The translations under genes were made by a program, and so were the position numbers. The notes beneath the pieces are model-generated. The model ran no database searches. It had not been told where the DNA came from and worked only from the letters and a program-made list of their open reading frames with translations. A stretch of 64,000 bases of DNA, taken from Herbiconiux moechotypicola. Lineage in GTDB: Bacteria > Actinomycetota > Actinomycetes > Actinomycetales > Microbacteriaceae. Where the stretch lies: positions 496,001 to 560,000 of the forward strand of contig NZ_JANLCN010000001.1 of assembly GCF_024979255.1 (NCBI RefSeq), read 5' to 3'. This document shows, in pieces, positions 17,607 through 26,589 of the stretch. Numbering within the stretch: the first letter of the stretch is position 1; each line of letters begins with the position of its first letter.

Positions 17607-18518
17607 ATGGGCTCCACCTTCTTCGACGACGAGAGCGACCGGCTGCACCTGCCGTACCGCCTGGCGGTGCTGGGCTCGCCTATCGCGCACTCGCGGTCGC
17701 CGCTGCTGCACCGTACCGCCTACTCGGTGCTCGGGCTGCCGTGGAGCTACGACGCGATCGACGTCGACTCGGCATCGCTGCCCGGCTTCGTGGCAGGGCT
17801 CGACGCGGGCTGGCGGGGACTGTCGCTCACCATGCCGCTCAAGGAGACGGTGCTGCCCCTGCTCGACTCGATCGACACAGTGGCCACCGCCGCGGGCGGG
17901 GCGAACACGGTCCTGGTGACCCATCACGACGGGCGGCGACGGCTCGACGGCTTCAACACCGACGTGTACGGGATGCGCGAAGCGCTCGTGCGGGCCGGGA
18001 TCGACTCGGTGCGCCGCGTGGCGGTGATCGGCGGGGGAGCGACCGCGCGCTCGGCCGTGGTGGCCGCCGCCCAGCTCGGCGCCGAGCACGCCGACGTGGT
18101 GCTGCGCTCACCGGCCAAGGCGGCCTCGGTGGTCGAATCGGCACGCCTGGCGGGGCTCAGCTCGTCGGTGGTGGCGCTGCGCGACGAGTCCGCGGTGAGG
18201 GCGCTCGGCGCCGATCTCACCATCAGCACCCTCCCGGGTGACGCTGCTGCGACCCCTGCCCTGGCGCACGCCGAGGGCCTGCACGCCGCCCCGCTTCTCG
18301 ACGTGGCCTACCACCCCTGGCCGAGCGCACTCGCCGGGCTCTGGGAGAGCAGAGGGGCCCGAGCCGTGCCGGGCCTGGCCATGCTCGCCCACCAGGCCGT
18401 CGCCCAGATCCGCATCTTCGTGCACGGAGACCCTCTCGTGCCCCTCCCCGACGAAGAGCGCGTCACCGCATCCCTGCTGGCCGCACTCGATCTCAGCGCC
18501 GAGGGGGCACCGCTCTGA
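17607..18518 (+). CDS. aroE: Shikimate dehydrogenase
   Basis: 303 residues, slightly longer than the E. coli enzyme because of a 12-residue N-terminal extension. It reduces 3-dehydroshikimate to shikimate with NADPH. Substrate-binding motifs are LGSPIAHSRSPLLH, SLTMPLKETV with the catalytic Lys, GGANTV and GFNTDVYG with the catalytic Asp. The nucleotide-binding loop VAVIGGGATARSAV follows. It starts 5 bases after mltG and is separated from aroC by 52 bases that hold a promoter. Its position before aroC fits a shikimate block. Confidence 0.95.
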   Translation: MGSTFFDDESDRLHLPYRLAVLGSPIAHSRSPLLHRTAYSVLGLPWSYDAIDVDSASLPGFVAGLDAGWRGLSLTMPLKETVLPLLDSIDTVATAAGGANTVLVTHHDGRRRLDGFNTDVYGMREALVRAGIDSVRRVAVIGGGATARSAVVAAAQLGAEHADVVLRSPAKAASVVESARLAGLSSSVVALRDESAVRALGADLTISTLPGDAAATPALAHAEGLHAAPLLDVAYHPWPSALAGLWESRGARAVPGLAMLAHQAVAQIRIFVHGDPLVPLPDEERVTASLLAALDLSAEGAPL

Positions 18519-18558
18519 TCGACGGCCCCTGCTGGTGAGGTGCCGAGGTGCGGCGCTC

Positions 18559-18564
18559 TAGACT
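18559..18564 (+). promoter_or_regulatory. -10 box for a probable leaderless aroC transcript
   Basis: TAGACT lies exactly 6 bases before the aroC ATG at 18571, predicting transcription to begin at the start codon. GGGAG between them is too close to the ATG to serve as a ribosome-binding site. Confidence 0.55.
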
Positions 18565-18570
18565 GGGAGC

Positions 18571-19785
18571 ATGCTCCGTTGGCTCACCGCCGGCGAATCC
18601 CACGGTCAAGAACTCATCGCGATCGTCGAGGGACTCCCGTCCGGCATCCCCGTCACCCTCGATCGGCTCCGTGCCGACCTCGCCCGCCGCAAGCTCGGCT
18701 ACGGGCGTGGCGCACGCATGAAGTTCGAGCAGGACGAACTCACCCTGTCGGGCGGCGTCGTGCACGGCAAGACCCTCGGCAGCCCGGTCGCGGTGCGCAT
18801 CGGCAACACCGAGTGGCCCAAGTGGACCGAGGTGATGGGCGTCGAGCCCCTGGCCGAAGACCTTCCGGGGCGTGGGCGCAGCGCGCCGCTCACCCGGCCC
18901 CGGCCCGGCCACGCCGACCTCGTGGGCATGCAGAAGTACGACTTCGACGAGGCCCGGCCCATCCTCGAGCGCGCGAGCGCCCGCGAGACGGCCGCCAGGG
19001 TCGCCCTCGGCGCCGTCGCGAAGGCCTTCCTCGAGGAGCTCGGCATCGAGCTCGTGAGCCACACCCTCGCCATCGGGCCCGTCCGCGTGCCCGAAGGTGC
19101 TGCGTTGCCGGTGCCCGCCGACGTCGACGCGCTCGACGCCGACCCGGTGCGCTGCTTCGACGCCGCCACCAGTGCGCTCATGGTCGCCGAGATCGACGAC
19201 GCCCACAAGGAGGGGGACACCCTCGGCGGCGTCGTGGAGGTGCTCGCCTACGGGCTGCCGCCCGGGCTCGGGTCGCACGTGCACTGGGACCGCCGGCTCG
19301 ACTCGCAACTGGCCGCCGCCCTCATGGGCATCCAGGCGATCAAGGGTGTCGAGGTCGGCGACGGGTTCGAGACCACGCGCCGCCGCGGCTCCGCCGCCCA
19401 CGACGAGCTCTACCGGCAGGACGGCGTCATCTCGCGCGAGACCGACCGCGCCGGTGGCACCGAGGGCGGGATGTCGACGGGAACCGTGCTGCGCGTGCGC
19501 GCCGGCATGAAGCCCATCGCCACGGTTCCGCACGCGCTGCACACCATCGACGTCGCCACCGGAGAAGACGCCGCGGCGCACCACCAGCGCTCCGACGTGT
19601 GCGCCGTGCCCGCCGCCGGCGTCGTGGCCGAGGCCATGACCGCGCTGGTGCTCGCGAACGCCGTGCTCGAGAAGTTCGGAGGCGACTCGGTGGGCGAGAC
19701 CCGCCGCAACCTCGAGTCGTACCTCGCCGCCATTCCCGAGGCGCTGCGCACCGGAGTGGTGAACGCCGACGGCGTGCAGGTATGA
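18571..19785 (+). CDS. aroC: Chorismate synthase
   Basis: 404 residues. It removes phosphate from EPSP to form chorismate, using reduced FMN without net redox change. Family signatures are seen in order: [20 protein letters not shown] near the start, the [18 protein letters not shown] block at about 105-122, [14 protein letters not shown], and late [20 protein letters not shown]. Its stop overlaps the aroK start by ATGA. It heads the coupled run aroC-aroK-aroB, whose products act at different steps; aroA is not in this window. Confidence 0.98.
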   Translation: MLRWLTAGESHGQELIAIVEGLPSGIPVTLDRLRADLARRKLGYGRGARMKFEQDELTLSGGVVHGKTLGSPVAVRIGNTEWPKWTEVMGVEPLAEDLPGRGRSAPLTRPRPGHADLVGMQKYDFDEARPILERASARETAARVALGAVAKAFLEELGIELVSHTLAIGPVRVPEGAALPVPADVDALDADPVRCFDAATSALMVAEIDDAHKEGDTLGGVVEVLAYGLPPGLGSHVHWDRRLDSQLAAALMGIQAIKGVEVGDGFETTRRRGSAAHDELYRQDGVISRETDRAGGTEGGMSTGTVLRVRAGMKPIATVPHALHTIDVATGEDAAAHHQRSDVCAVPAAGVVAEAMTALVLANAVLEKFGGDSVGETRRNLESYLAAIPEALRTGVVNADGVQV

Positions 19786-20315
19786 GGTTCGTGCTGATCG
19801 GCCCGCCCGCGGCCGGCAAGACGCGCATCGGCAAGCGCGCCGCGCGCATCCTGGGCGTGCCGTTCGTCGACACCGACAAGCTGATCGAGGCCGAGCACGG
19901 CGCCATCCCCGACATCTTCTCGTCGCGAGGTGAGCCGCATTTCCGCTCGCTCGAGCGCGCGCAGGTGGTGAAGGCGCTGAGCGCCGACGCCGTCGTGGCG
20001 TTCGGCGGCGGCGCGGTGCTCGACGCCGACACCCAGCGCGATCTGGAGAGCGTGCCGGTGCTGCTGCTGACCGTGCGGCCCGAGGCGGTGGAGAGCAGGC
20101 TCGGCAACGGCAAGCGCCCGCTGGTGCCCGATGTGGAGTCGTGGATCAGGGTCTACGAGCGCCGTCGCGAGCTCTACCAGCGGCTCGCCGACCACGTGAT
20201 CGACTCGTCGTTCCGGCCCACAGACGAGGTGGCCGCCGACATCGCCGACTGGGCCAGGAGCCCCGAGGCCGCGCACAAGGCCTCGGCCCACAGCACGAAG
20301 GAGTACACCCGGTGA
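19782..20315 (+). CDS. aroK: Shikimate kinase
   Basis: 177 residues. It phosphorylates shikimate to shikimate-3-phosphate. The P-loop is at residues 7-14 (GPPAAGKT), the shikimate-binding DTDKLIE is at about 31-37, and GGGAVLD provides the conserved Gly triplet. The lid region contains RPLVPD. The start ATG overlaps the aroC stop, and the stop overlaps the aroB GTG, so all three are translationally coupled. The ATG is the only sensible start because it immediately precedes the P-loop strand. Confidence 0.96.
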   Translation: MRFVLIGPPAAGKTRIGKRAARILGVPFVDTDKLIEAEHGAIPDIFSSRGEPHFRSLERAQVVKALSADAVVAFGGGAVLDADTQRDLESVPVLLLTVRPEAVESRLGNGKRPLVPDVESWIRVYERRRELYQRLADHVIDSSFRPTDEVAADIADWARSPEAAHKASAHSTKEYTR

Positions 20316-21391
20316 GCACCGACGTCACCGCCATCCCCGTCACCGGAGACGACCCCTACGAGGTGCTCGTCGGCCGGGGCATCCTCGAGTGCGTCGCCGA
20401 CGGCCTCGGCCCCGGCGTGAAGAAGGTGCTCGTGGTGCACCCGCCCACGCTCGCGGCCCGCGCCGCCGAGCTGCGCGAATCGCTGCTCGGGCGCTACGAG
20501 GTGCTGCTCGCCGAGATTCCGGATGCGGAGGCCGGCAAGCGCGTGGAGGTCGCGGCCTTCTGCTGGCAGGTCATGGGCCAGGCCGACTTCACGCGCACCG
20601 ACGCCGTGATCGGCTTCGGCGGGGGTGCCGTGACCGACCTCGCGGGATTCGTGGCCGCCACGTGGCTGCGCGGCGTCACGCTCGTGCAGGCGCCCACCAC
20701 CCTCCTGGGCATGGTCGACGCCGCGGTCGGCGGCAAGACCGGCATCAACACCAACGAGGGCAAGAACCTCGTGGGAGCGTTCTACGCCCCGAAGCTCGTG
20801 GTGGCCGACCTGGAGCTGCTCGACGGCCTCGCCCGCAACGAGATCCTGGCCGGGTTCGGCGAGGTGGTGAAGTGCGGTTTCATCGCCGAGCCTGAGATCC
20901 TCGACATCATCGAGGCCGACGTCGAGGTGGCCACCGACCCGCGTTCGCCGGAGCTCCGCCGGCTGGTCGAGCTGTCGATCGGGGTGAAGGCCCGCGTGGT
21001 CTCGAGCGACTTCAAGGAGGCCGGGCTCCGCGAGATCCTCAACTACGGGCACACCCTCGGGCACGCCATCGAGCACGCCGAGCGCTACCAGTGGCGGCAC
21101 GGCGCGGCGGTGGCGGTGGGCATGATGTTCGCGGCCGAGCTGTCGCGGCTGACCCGCTCGCTGCCGGAGCCGGTCGTCGACCGCACGCGCCGCATCCTCA
21201 CCTCACTCGGGCTGCCCACGAGCTACCCCGCGGGTCGCTGGAACACGCTGCTGGCCACCATGCAGCGCGACAAGAAGTCGCGGGGCGGGATGCTGCGGTT
21301 CATCGTGCTCGACGACGTGGCCCGCCCGACCGTGCTGCAGGGGCCGGAGACGGCCCTGCTGTTCGCCGCCTACCAAGAGATCGCCTCCTAG
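20312..21391 (+). CDS. aroB: 3-dehydroquinate synthase
   Basis: 359 residues with a GTG start overlapping aroK. It converts DAHP to 3-dehydroquinate using NAD+ and a divalent metal. Motifs are [20 protein letters not shown], the [19 protein letters not shown] block, EVVKCGFI and the metal-binding [18 protein letters not shown]. Length and motif order are standard. Only 9 bases separate it from aroQ, which performs the next reaction of the pathway. Confidence 0.97.
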   Translation: MSTDVTAIPVTGDDPYEVLVGRGILECVADGLGPGVKKVLVVHPPTLAARAAELRESLLGRYEVLLAEIPDAEAGKRVEVAAFCWQVMGQADFTRTDAVIGFGGGAVTDLAGFVAATWLRGVTLVQAPTTLLGMVDAAVGGKTGINTNEGKNLVGAFYAPKLVVADLELLDGLARNEILAGFGEVVKCGFIAEPEILDIIEADVEVATDPRSPELRRLVELSIGVKARVVSSDFKEAGLREILNYGHTLGHAIEHAERYQWRHGAAVAVGMMFAAELSRLTRSLPEPVVDRTRRILTSLGLPTSYPAGRWNTLLATMQRDKKSRGGMLRFIVLDDVARPTVLQGPETALLFAAYQEIAS

Positions 21392-21400
21392 GGGGCCGCC

Positions 21401-21856
21401 ATGTCGGGAGTGACCATGTCGCGAGTGCTCGTGCTGAACGGACCCAACCTCGGGCGGCTCGGCAGCCGCGAGCCCGACGTGTACGGGTCGCAAGACCTGC
21501 CGGCGCTGCAGGCGCTGCTCGAGGCCGACGCCGCGGGGCGCATCGCCATCGACCTCCGGCAGACCAACGACGAGGCCGAGCTGATCGGCTGGCTGTACGA
21601 GGCGGTCGACACCGCGACGCCCGTCATCCTGAACCCTGCGGCGTTCACGCACTACTCCTACGCCCTCCGCGACGCGGCGGCCCTCGTCACCAAGGCGGGC
21701 ATCCCGCTCGTCGAGGTGCACATCTCCAACCCGCACACCCGCGAGGTCTTCCGGCACACGAGTGTCATCTCGGGGATCGCGAGCGGGGTCATCGCCGGCT
21801 TCGGCTTCGGCTCGTACCGGCTGGCACTGCAGTCGCTCCTGCTGCCGGAAGCCTGA
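21401..21856 (+). CDS. aroQ: Type II 3-dehydroquinate dehydratase
   Basis: 151 residues. It dehydrates 3-dehydroquinate to 3-dehydroshikimate by the type II mechanism. Signatures: [21 protein letters not shown] with the catalytic Tyr, [15 protein letters not shown], and [18 protein letters not shown]. Two starts are possible: 21401, used here because GGGGG precedes it, or the ATG five codons later at 21416, nearer the first strand. The C-terminus ends [15 protein letters not shown]. Confidence 0.95.
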   Translation: MSGVTMSRVLVLNGPNLGRLGSREPDVYGSQDLPALQALLEADAAGRIAIDLRQTNDEAELIGWLYEAVDTATPVILNPAAFTHYSYALRDAAALVTKAGIPLVEVHISNPHTREVFRHTSVISGIASGVIAGFGFGSYRLALQSLLLPEA

Positions 21857-21860
21857 GCCG

Positions 21861-21866
21861 CTACAC
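21861..21866 (+). promoter_or_regulatory. Candidate -10 box for efp-nusB
   Basis: TACACT sits just after the aroQ stop, 55 bases before the efp ATG. It fits TANNNT. A -35 is not evident, but a separate promoter for efp is common. Confidence 0.35.
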
Positions 21867-21921
21867 TCTTTCAGGACCGAAACGCCGGTCACCCCCAGAA
21901 CCGAACGGACAGAACTCCTCC

Positions 21922-22485
21922 ATGGCTTCAACGAACGACATCAAGAACGGCACCGTGCTGAGCATCGACGGTCAGCTCTGGAACGTGATCGAGTTCCAGC
22001 ACGTGAAGCCCGGCAAGGGCGGTGCGTTCGTGCGCACCAAGATCAAGAACGTCGTGACCGGCAAGGTGGTCGACCGCACGTTCAACGCGGGCGCGAAGAT
22101 CGACACGGCCAACGTCGACCGCCGCGACTTCCAGTACCTCTACAAAGACGGCAACGACTTCGTGTTCATGGACTCGACCGACTACGACCAGATCACCATC
22201 GGCGAGGCCGTCGTCGGCGACGCCGCGAACTTCCTCCTCGAGAACCAGAGCGTGACGGTCGCCCTCAACGAGGGCAACCCGCTCTACGTCGAGATGCCGG
22301 CCTCGGTCGTGCTCGAGATCACCTACACCGAGCCGGGTCTCCAGGGCGACCGCTCGACCGGCGGCACCAAGCCCGCCACCGTCGAGACCGGCTACCAGAT
22401 CCAGGTTCCGCTCTTCCTCGAGACCGGCACCAAGGTGAAGGTCGACACCCGTTCGGGCGACTACCTCGGCCGCGTGAACGACTAG
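21922..22485 (+). CDS. efp: Translation elongation factor P
   Basis: 187 residues in three beta-barrel domains. EF-P relieves ribosome stalling at runs of proline. The domain I loop that reaches the peptidyl-transferase centre reads KPGKGGAF, with the tip Lys at residue 32. The loop is PGKGG rather than the PGKGP form described for some actinobacteria, so whether Lys32 is modified cannot be told from sequence. EF-P signature [16 protein letters not shown] and [25 protein letters not shown]-type C-terminal motif (split around 160-183) are present. The start ATG follows CTCCTCC without a clear Shine-Dalgarno. Confidence 0.97.
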   Translation: MASTNDIKNGTVLSIDGQLWNVIEFQHVKPGKGGAFVRTKIKNVVTGKVVDRTFNAGAKIDTANVDRRDFQYLYKDGNDFVFMDSTDYDQITIGEAVVGDAANFLLENQSVTVALNEGNPLYVEMPASVVLEITYTEPGLQGDRSTGGTKPATVETGYQIQVPLFLETGTKVKVDTRSGDYLGRVND

Positions 22486-22895
22486 TGAGCGCCCGCACGA
22501 AGGCGCGCAAGCGCGCCCTCGACATCCTGTACGCCGCCGACGTGCGGCAGATCCCCGTGGCCGAGGCCCTCGCGGCCGAGGCGGAGCGCGCCGCCGGCGA
22601 GCCCGACCGGCAGAACTCCTGGCTCTACGCCCGCGAGATCGTCGACGGCGTGCTCTGGCACCAGAGCGAGATCGACGAGACGATCGTGAGCTACGCCCAG
22701 GGCTGGACGCTCGCGCGCATGCCCACGATCGACCGGGCGCTGCTGCGCATCGCGATCTGGGAGATGCTCTACAACGACGAGGTGCCGGCCGGCGTCGCCA
22801 TCTCGGAGGCCGTGGAGGCCGCCAAGACGCTCTCCACCGAGGAGTCCTCCGGTTTCATCAACGGCGTGCTCGGCAAGATCGCCCAGTCGGCCTGA
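22485..22895 (+). CDS. nusB: Transcription antitermination factor NusB
   Basis: 136 residues; the GTG shares its first base with the efp TAG stop. NusB with NusE binds boxA RNA to antiterminate rRNA transcription. The all-helical fold opens with ARTKARKRALDILYAADVR and ends IAISEAVEAAKTLS-like sequence followed by SGFINGVLGKIA, all family hallmarks. No SD separate from efp is needed if translation is coupled. A strong hairpin 39 bases later ends the operon. Confidence 0.95.
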   Translation: MSARTKARKRALDILYAADVRQIPVAEALAAEAERAAGEPDRQNSWLYAREIVDGVLWHQSEIDETIVSYAQGWTLARMPTIDRALLRIAIWEMLYNDEVPAGVAISEAVEAAKTLSTEESSGFINGVLGKIAQSA

Positions 22896-22934
22896 TCGCA
22901 GCCAGCCGCTACACCTGCCGAGACGCACTCGAGT

Positions 22935-22981
22935 AGTCGCAAAGGGCCCCCATCCGAAGAGGACGGGGGCCCTTTGCGACT
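22935..22981. terminator. Strong two-way terminator between nusB and the anchored protein gene
   Basis: AGTCGCAAAGGGCCCCC (22935-22951) and GGGGGCCCTTTGCGACT (22965-22981) form a perfect 17-bp stem with a 13-base loop. AAAGGG and CCCTTT at the stem ends give short A/T runs on both strands. It lies between convergent genes, 39 bases after nusB and 12 before the end of the minus-strand gene, so it can stop transcripts from both sides. Confidence 0.9.
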
Positions 22982-22993
22982 GGTGGATCGGTA

Positions 22994-24910
22994 CTACGCG
23001 CGACGGCGGGTGCGGATGCGCGTGCCGACGAGGGCGGCGACTCCGGCGGCCAGCACGGCCACCACGCCCGCGATGAGCGGGAGCGGCTCGGCGCCGGTGG
23101 CGGCGAGCGACGCCCCACCTGCCTCGTCACCACCGTCGACCGGGGCAGCCGGCGTGGTGGGCGCCGGGGTGGCGGTCGGCGTGGGCGTGGCGACGGGCTC
23201 CTCGCCGAGATCGGCGAGGACATCGACGCCGAACGCGGTCGTGGTGCCCGATACCTCGTTGCCGACCAGCAGCATCGGCTCGCCCGTGGGGGAGTCCGCC
23301 GCCGCGACGAACGCGAGGCCCTCGGGGCCGAGGTCACCCGAGGCCGACAGCGCCTCCGCCGACTCCGACGGGTCGGTGATCGAGAAGTCGCGGTTGTTCA
23401 CGTAGGTGACGAACGATGGCGCGGCCGGGTCGGTGACGTCGTAGACGATCACACCGCCGACGCGCTCGAAGCCGATGAACGCGAAGGTGTGGGTGCCGAT
23501 GCGACCGATCGCGAGGCCCTCCGGCTCGGGCCCCTTGTCGTCACTGCGGTTGTCGAAGGCGACGTCGGTGTGGCTGGAGTTGAAGGCGCCGTCCGGGAGA
23601 GCCGCCGCGGTGATCTCCTCGAAGTCGCTGCCCGAGTCGAACACCTGGGTGCCGTCGGCCGCCCAGATCGAGAACGAGCGCGAGCCGAACGCGTAGAGCT
23701 CGCTGTAGCATCCGGCGGCCTCGTCGTAGCCGTTGGCGGTGGTGATGTTGAGGCGGCCCAGCTGGTCGTCGGTCACGTAGCCGGCGAGGTCGTCGCACAC
23801 GGGCGCGAGGCCGTCCTCGCCGAGGTCCTTCACGCGCGCGACCTCGGAGTAGCCCTCCCAGTCGCGGCTGTCGCCCTCGTTGGCCGACACGATGTAGGTC
23901 TCGCCACCGGCCTGGTAGCTGCCGATCGCATCCGGCTGGTACATGCCGAGCACCGGCCAGGTGGTGATGGTGATGGCGTCGTCGCGGTCGGAGGCGTCGA
24001 ACGGCGTGACCGAGAAGTCCTGGAAGCCGAGGGCGTGGATGTCCGTGACCGTGGCGGACGCCACGTCGACGACGGCGAGGGCGTTCGCCTCCTGCAGCGA
24101 GACCCAGGCGGTGGTGCCGTCGGCGGAGACGGTGATGTACTCGGGCTCGAGGTTCTCGGAGACGGGGAAGGCCGAGCCCTCGATGCCGCCGAAGATGCGC
24201 ACGTCGGCGGGCAGCGTCTTCGAACCGCCCTCCTCGAAGGCGTGGAAGCCGGCGGTGGCCACGGCCGACTGCGCGGGGGCCGCGATGCCGGCGGGCACGG
24301 TGATGATCGAGACCGAGCCCTCGGGGTCGACCGAGTAGTCCTCGGCGACCTCGCCCTCGTTGGCCACGAGCACGCGGCTGCCGTCGGGCGAGAAGGTCAC
24401 CATGTCGGGCAGGGCGCCCACGCGCACCGCGCCGAGAGCGGTGCCGTTGCCGGCCGCATCGAAGAACACGACCCAGCCCGCATCGGTCTTCGGGTCGCTC
24501 TCGACGGCGAGGGCGACGAGCCCGTCGGCCCGCACGGTGACCGAGTTGGCGACGGCGGAGGCGGGCACGGTCGAACCGTCGGCCGCCTCGACACCCGCGG
24601 TGGTGAGGTCGAACAGGTGCTCGGGGGTGGCGGGCGCCGACAGGTCGAGCACCTGAGCCACGCCGGCCTGCGCGTTCACGACGAACGCCCGCCCGGTGGC
24701 GCCGTGGAACTGCACGATCTCGGCGGCGCTCTCGTCGAACACCCCGGTCTCGTAGCTGCCGAGCGGGCTGAGCGCGAGCGAGGCGTCGCCGGCGCTGTAG
24801 CTGACGGGTTCGGCGGCGGAGGCGGCGAACGCGGCCGTGGAGGTGAAGGCGACACCGGCGAAGGCGGTGGCGGTGGCGAGTGCGCAGAGCGCGACACGGC
24901 GGGCGGGCAT
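22994..24910 (-). CDS. Secreted choice-of-anchor I family protein with LAATG sortase tail
   Basis: 638 residues, ATG start with GAGGAGAC upstream. A signal peptide is clear: basic MPARRVALCALATATAF, hydrophobic core, and AFAASA cleavage near residue 30. The body repeats propeller-like strands such as VTFSPDGSRVLVANEGE, ITVSADGTTAWVSLQEANA and IVSANEGDSRDWEGYSE, matching the choice-of-anchor I/phytase-esterase-like beta-propeller group. A Thr/Pro-rich linker follows, then LAATG at 602-606, a hydrophobic helix and RIRTRRRA. LAxTG is the class E sortase signal used by actinobacteria. Substrate is unknown; it stands alone between terminator and pyr genes. Confidence 0.9.
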   Translation of the reverse strand: MPARRVALCALATATAFAGVAFTSTAAFAASAAEPVSYSAGDASLALSPLGSYETGVFDESAAEIVQFHGATGRAFVVNAQAGVAQVLDLSAPATPEHLFDLTTAGVEAADGSTVPASAVANSVTVRADGLVALAVESDPKTDAGWVVFFDAAGNGTALGAVRVGALPDMVTFSPDGSRVLVANEGEVAEDYSVDPEGSVSIITVPAGIAAPAQSAVATAGFHAFEEGGSKTLPADVRIFGGIEGSAFPVSENLEPEYITVSADGTTAWVSLQEANALAVVDVASATVTDIHALGFQDFSVTPFDASDRDDAITITTWPVLGMYQPDAIGSYQAGGETYIVSANEGDSRDWEGYSEVARVKDLGEDGLAPVCDDLAGYVTDDQLGRLNITTANGYDEAAGCYSELYAFGSRSFSIWAADGTQVFDSGSDFEEITAAALPDGAFNSSHTDVAFDNRSDDKGPEPEGLAIGRIGTHTFAFIGFERVGGVIVYDVTDPAAPSFVTYVNNRDFSITDPSESAEALSASGDLGPEGLAFVAAADSPTGEPMLLVGNEVSGTTTAFGVDVLADLGEEPVATPTPTATPAPTTPAAPVDGGDEAGGASLAATGAEPLPLIAGVVAVLAAGVAALVGTRIRTRRRA

Positions 24911-25030
24911 GGGTCTCCTCGGGAGAATGGGGGGACGGATGGACGTGATGACCAGCCGACCGCACGCGGGTGAACCGGCGGTGACGCGCGGGTGTCGCCA
25001 CCGTGAACGCGCCCGAGGCCCCGGGGCTGG

Positions 25031-25036
25031 TAGTGT
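25031..25036 (+). promoter_or_regulatory. Candidate -10 box of the pyr operon
   Basis: TAGTGT lies 64 bases before the pyrR GTG. A start near 25043 would give a leader of about 57 bases that contains the whole PyrR-type loop. No good -35 was found. Confidence 0.4.
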
Positions 25037-25063
25037 GGACGATGCAAGACAGAGACATCCTTT

Positions 25064-25091
25064 AAATCCGTCCGAGAGGCGGGGAAGGAGG
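25064..25091 (+). promoter_or_regulatory. PyrR-binding RNA loop overlapping the pyrR ribosome-binding site
   Basis: The stretch reads AAATCCGTCCGAGAGGCGGG and runs on into GAAGGAGG. It contains the TCCGAGAGGC loop core seen in PyrR target RNAs, and the Shine-Dalgarno GGAAGGAGG follows at once. In Bacillus such loops sit in attenuators; here no attenuator hairpin follows, so PyrR bound with UMP would most simply block translation, as proposed for mycobacteria. Binding is inferred from motif and context. Confidence 0.75.
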
Positions 25092-25099
25092 TCGGTTCC

Positions 25100-25636
25100 G
25101 TGGCGCGTATCGTGCTGCAGCAGGCTGACATCACCCGGGCGTTGACTCGCATCTCCCACGAGATCCTGGAGTCCAACCGTGGAGCGGCCGATCTCGTGGT
25201 GCTGGGCATCCCCACCCGCGGATCGATCCTGGCCGACCGCATCGCGCGGCAGATCGCCGAGATCGAGTCGGGGGTCGACCCGGCGGCGCTCGTGGGCTCG
25301 CTCGACATCACGATGTACCGCGACGACCTCGCCCACCACCCGGTGCGCACCCCCGCGCCCACCCAGGTTCCGCGCGGCGGCATCGACGGCAAGACCGTGG
25401 TACTCGTCGACGACGTGCTCTACTCCGGGCGCACCATCCGGGCCGCCCTCGACGCCCTCGGCGACATCGGCCGGCCGCGCGCCGTGCGGCTCGCGGCGCT
25501 CATCGACCGGGGCCATCGTGAGCTGCCCATCCGGGCCGACTTCGTGGGCAAGAACCTGCCCACCTCCAGGGAGGAGCGCATCAACGTGCGACTGAGCGAG
25601 ATCGACGGCGTCGAAGAGGTGAGCATCGAAGGATGA
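25100..25636 (+). CDS. pyrR: Bifunctional pyr operon regulator / uracil phosphoribosyltransferase PyrR
   Basis: 178 residues, GTG start. PyrR binds pyr mRNA when UMP is high and has weak UPRTase activity. The PRPP-binding loop is [16 protein letters not shown] at about 100-115. [14 protein letters not shown] and [15 protein letters not shown] match the family, and [17 protein letters not shown] is the signature near the C-terminus. It heads the pyr operon and has a PyrR-type loop over its own ribosome-binding site, consistent with self-control. Overlaps pyrB by ATGA. Confidence 0.97.
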   Translation: MARIVLQQADITRALTRISHEILESNRGAADLVVLGIPTRGSILADRIARQIAEIESGVDPAALVGSLDITMYRDDLAHHPVRTPAPTQVPRGGIDGKTVVLVDDVLYSGRTIRAALDALGDIGRPRAVRLAALIDRGHRELPIRADFVGKNLPTSREERINVRLSEIDGVEEVSIEG

Positions 25637-26589
25637 GGCACCTGCTCTCCACGAAAGACCTCACCCGCGACGAGGCCGTGCGCATCCTCGACCTCGCCGA
25701 GGACATGGCGGCGGTGCAGACGCGCGAGGTGAAGAAGCTCCCGGCGCTCCGCGGCAGGACGGTGGTGAACCTCTTCTTCGAGGACAGCACGCGCACCCGC
25801 ATCTCGTTCGAGGCGGCCGCGAAGCGGCTCTCGGCCGACGTCATCAACTTCGCCGCCAAGGGCTCCAGCGTCTCCAAGGGCGAGAGCCTCAAAGACACCG
25901 CGCAGACCCTCGCGGCGATGGGTGCTGACGGGGTCGTCATCCGGCACTCCGCCTCGGGCGCCCCTCAGGTGCTCGCGCAGAGCGACTGGATCGACGCCGG
26001 GGTGGTGAACGCCGGAGACGGCACGCACGAACACCCCACCCAGGCTCTGCTCGACGCGTTCACCATGCGGCGTCGTCTGCACGGAGCGGCCAGCCGCGGC
26101 AAGGCCCTCGACGGTGTGAAGGTCGTCATCGTCGGCGACATCCTGCACTCCCGCGTGGCCCGGTCGAACCTGTGGCTGCTGCGCACCCTCGGCGCCGAGG
26201 TCACCTTCGTCGCCCCCGCCACCCTCGTGCCGGTGGGCGTGGGCTCGTGGCCGGTCGAGGTGGAGTTCGACCTCGACGCGGCCCTCGCGCGCATCCGCCC
26301 CGACGTGCTCATGATGCTCCGCATCCAGAGCGAGCGGATGAACGCGGCCTTCTTCCCCTCCGCCCGCGAGTACGCACGGGAATGGGGCCTCGACGACGAG
26401 AGGCTGGTGGCGCTCGGCCCGGATAGCATGGTGATGCATCCCGGACCGATGAACCGCGGCCTGGAGATCTCCGCCGGTGCCGCCGACTCACCGCAGTCGA
26501 CCGTGCTCGAACAGGTCGCCAACGGGGTGTCCATCCGGATGGCAGTGCTCTACCTCCTGCTCTCCGGCGAACGAGAGGCCCTGAGTTGA
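25633..26589 (+). CDS. pyrB: Aspartate carbamoyltransferase catalytic subunit
   Basis: 318 residues. It joins carbamoyl phosphate and aspartate in the first committed step of pyrimidine synthesis. The carbamoyl-phosphate motif [13 protein letters not shown] is at about 49-61, [17 protein letters not shown] is the second signature, and [10 protein letters not shown] plus MHPGPMNRG complete the aspartate side. No pyrI regulatory subunit is present, as usual in Gram-positive bacteria, so feedback is expected through PyrR rather than a regulatory chain. It overlaps pyrR and pyrC by four bases each. Confidence 0.98.
   Translation: MRHLLSTKDLTRDEAVRILDLAEDMAAVQTREVKKLPALRGRTVVNLFFEDSTRTRISFEAAAKRLSADVINFAAKGSSVSKGESLKDTAQTLAAMGADGVVIRHSASGAPQVLAQSDWIDAGVVNAGDGTHEHPTQALLDAFTMRRRLHGAASRGKALDGVKVVIVGDILHSRVARSNLWLLRTLGAEVTFVAPATLVPVGVGSWPVEVEFDLDAALARIRPDVLMMLRIQSERMNAAFFPSAREYAREWGLDDERLVALGPDSMVMHPGPMNRGLEISAGAADSPQSTVLEQVANGVSIRMAVLYLLLSGEREALS

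Noticed and set aside
23489-24973. 494-codon plus-strand frame opposite the choice-of-anchor gene
   Set aside because: Gly/Val/His/Asp-rich shadow; the minus-strand product has a signal peptide and sorting tail.
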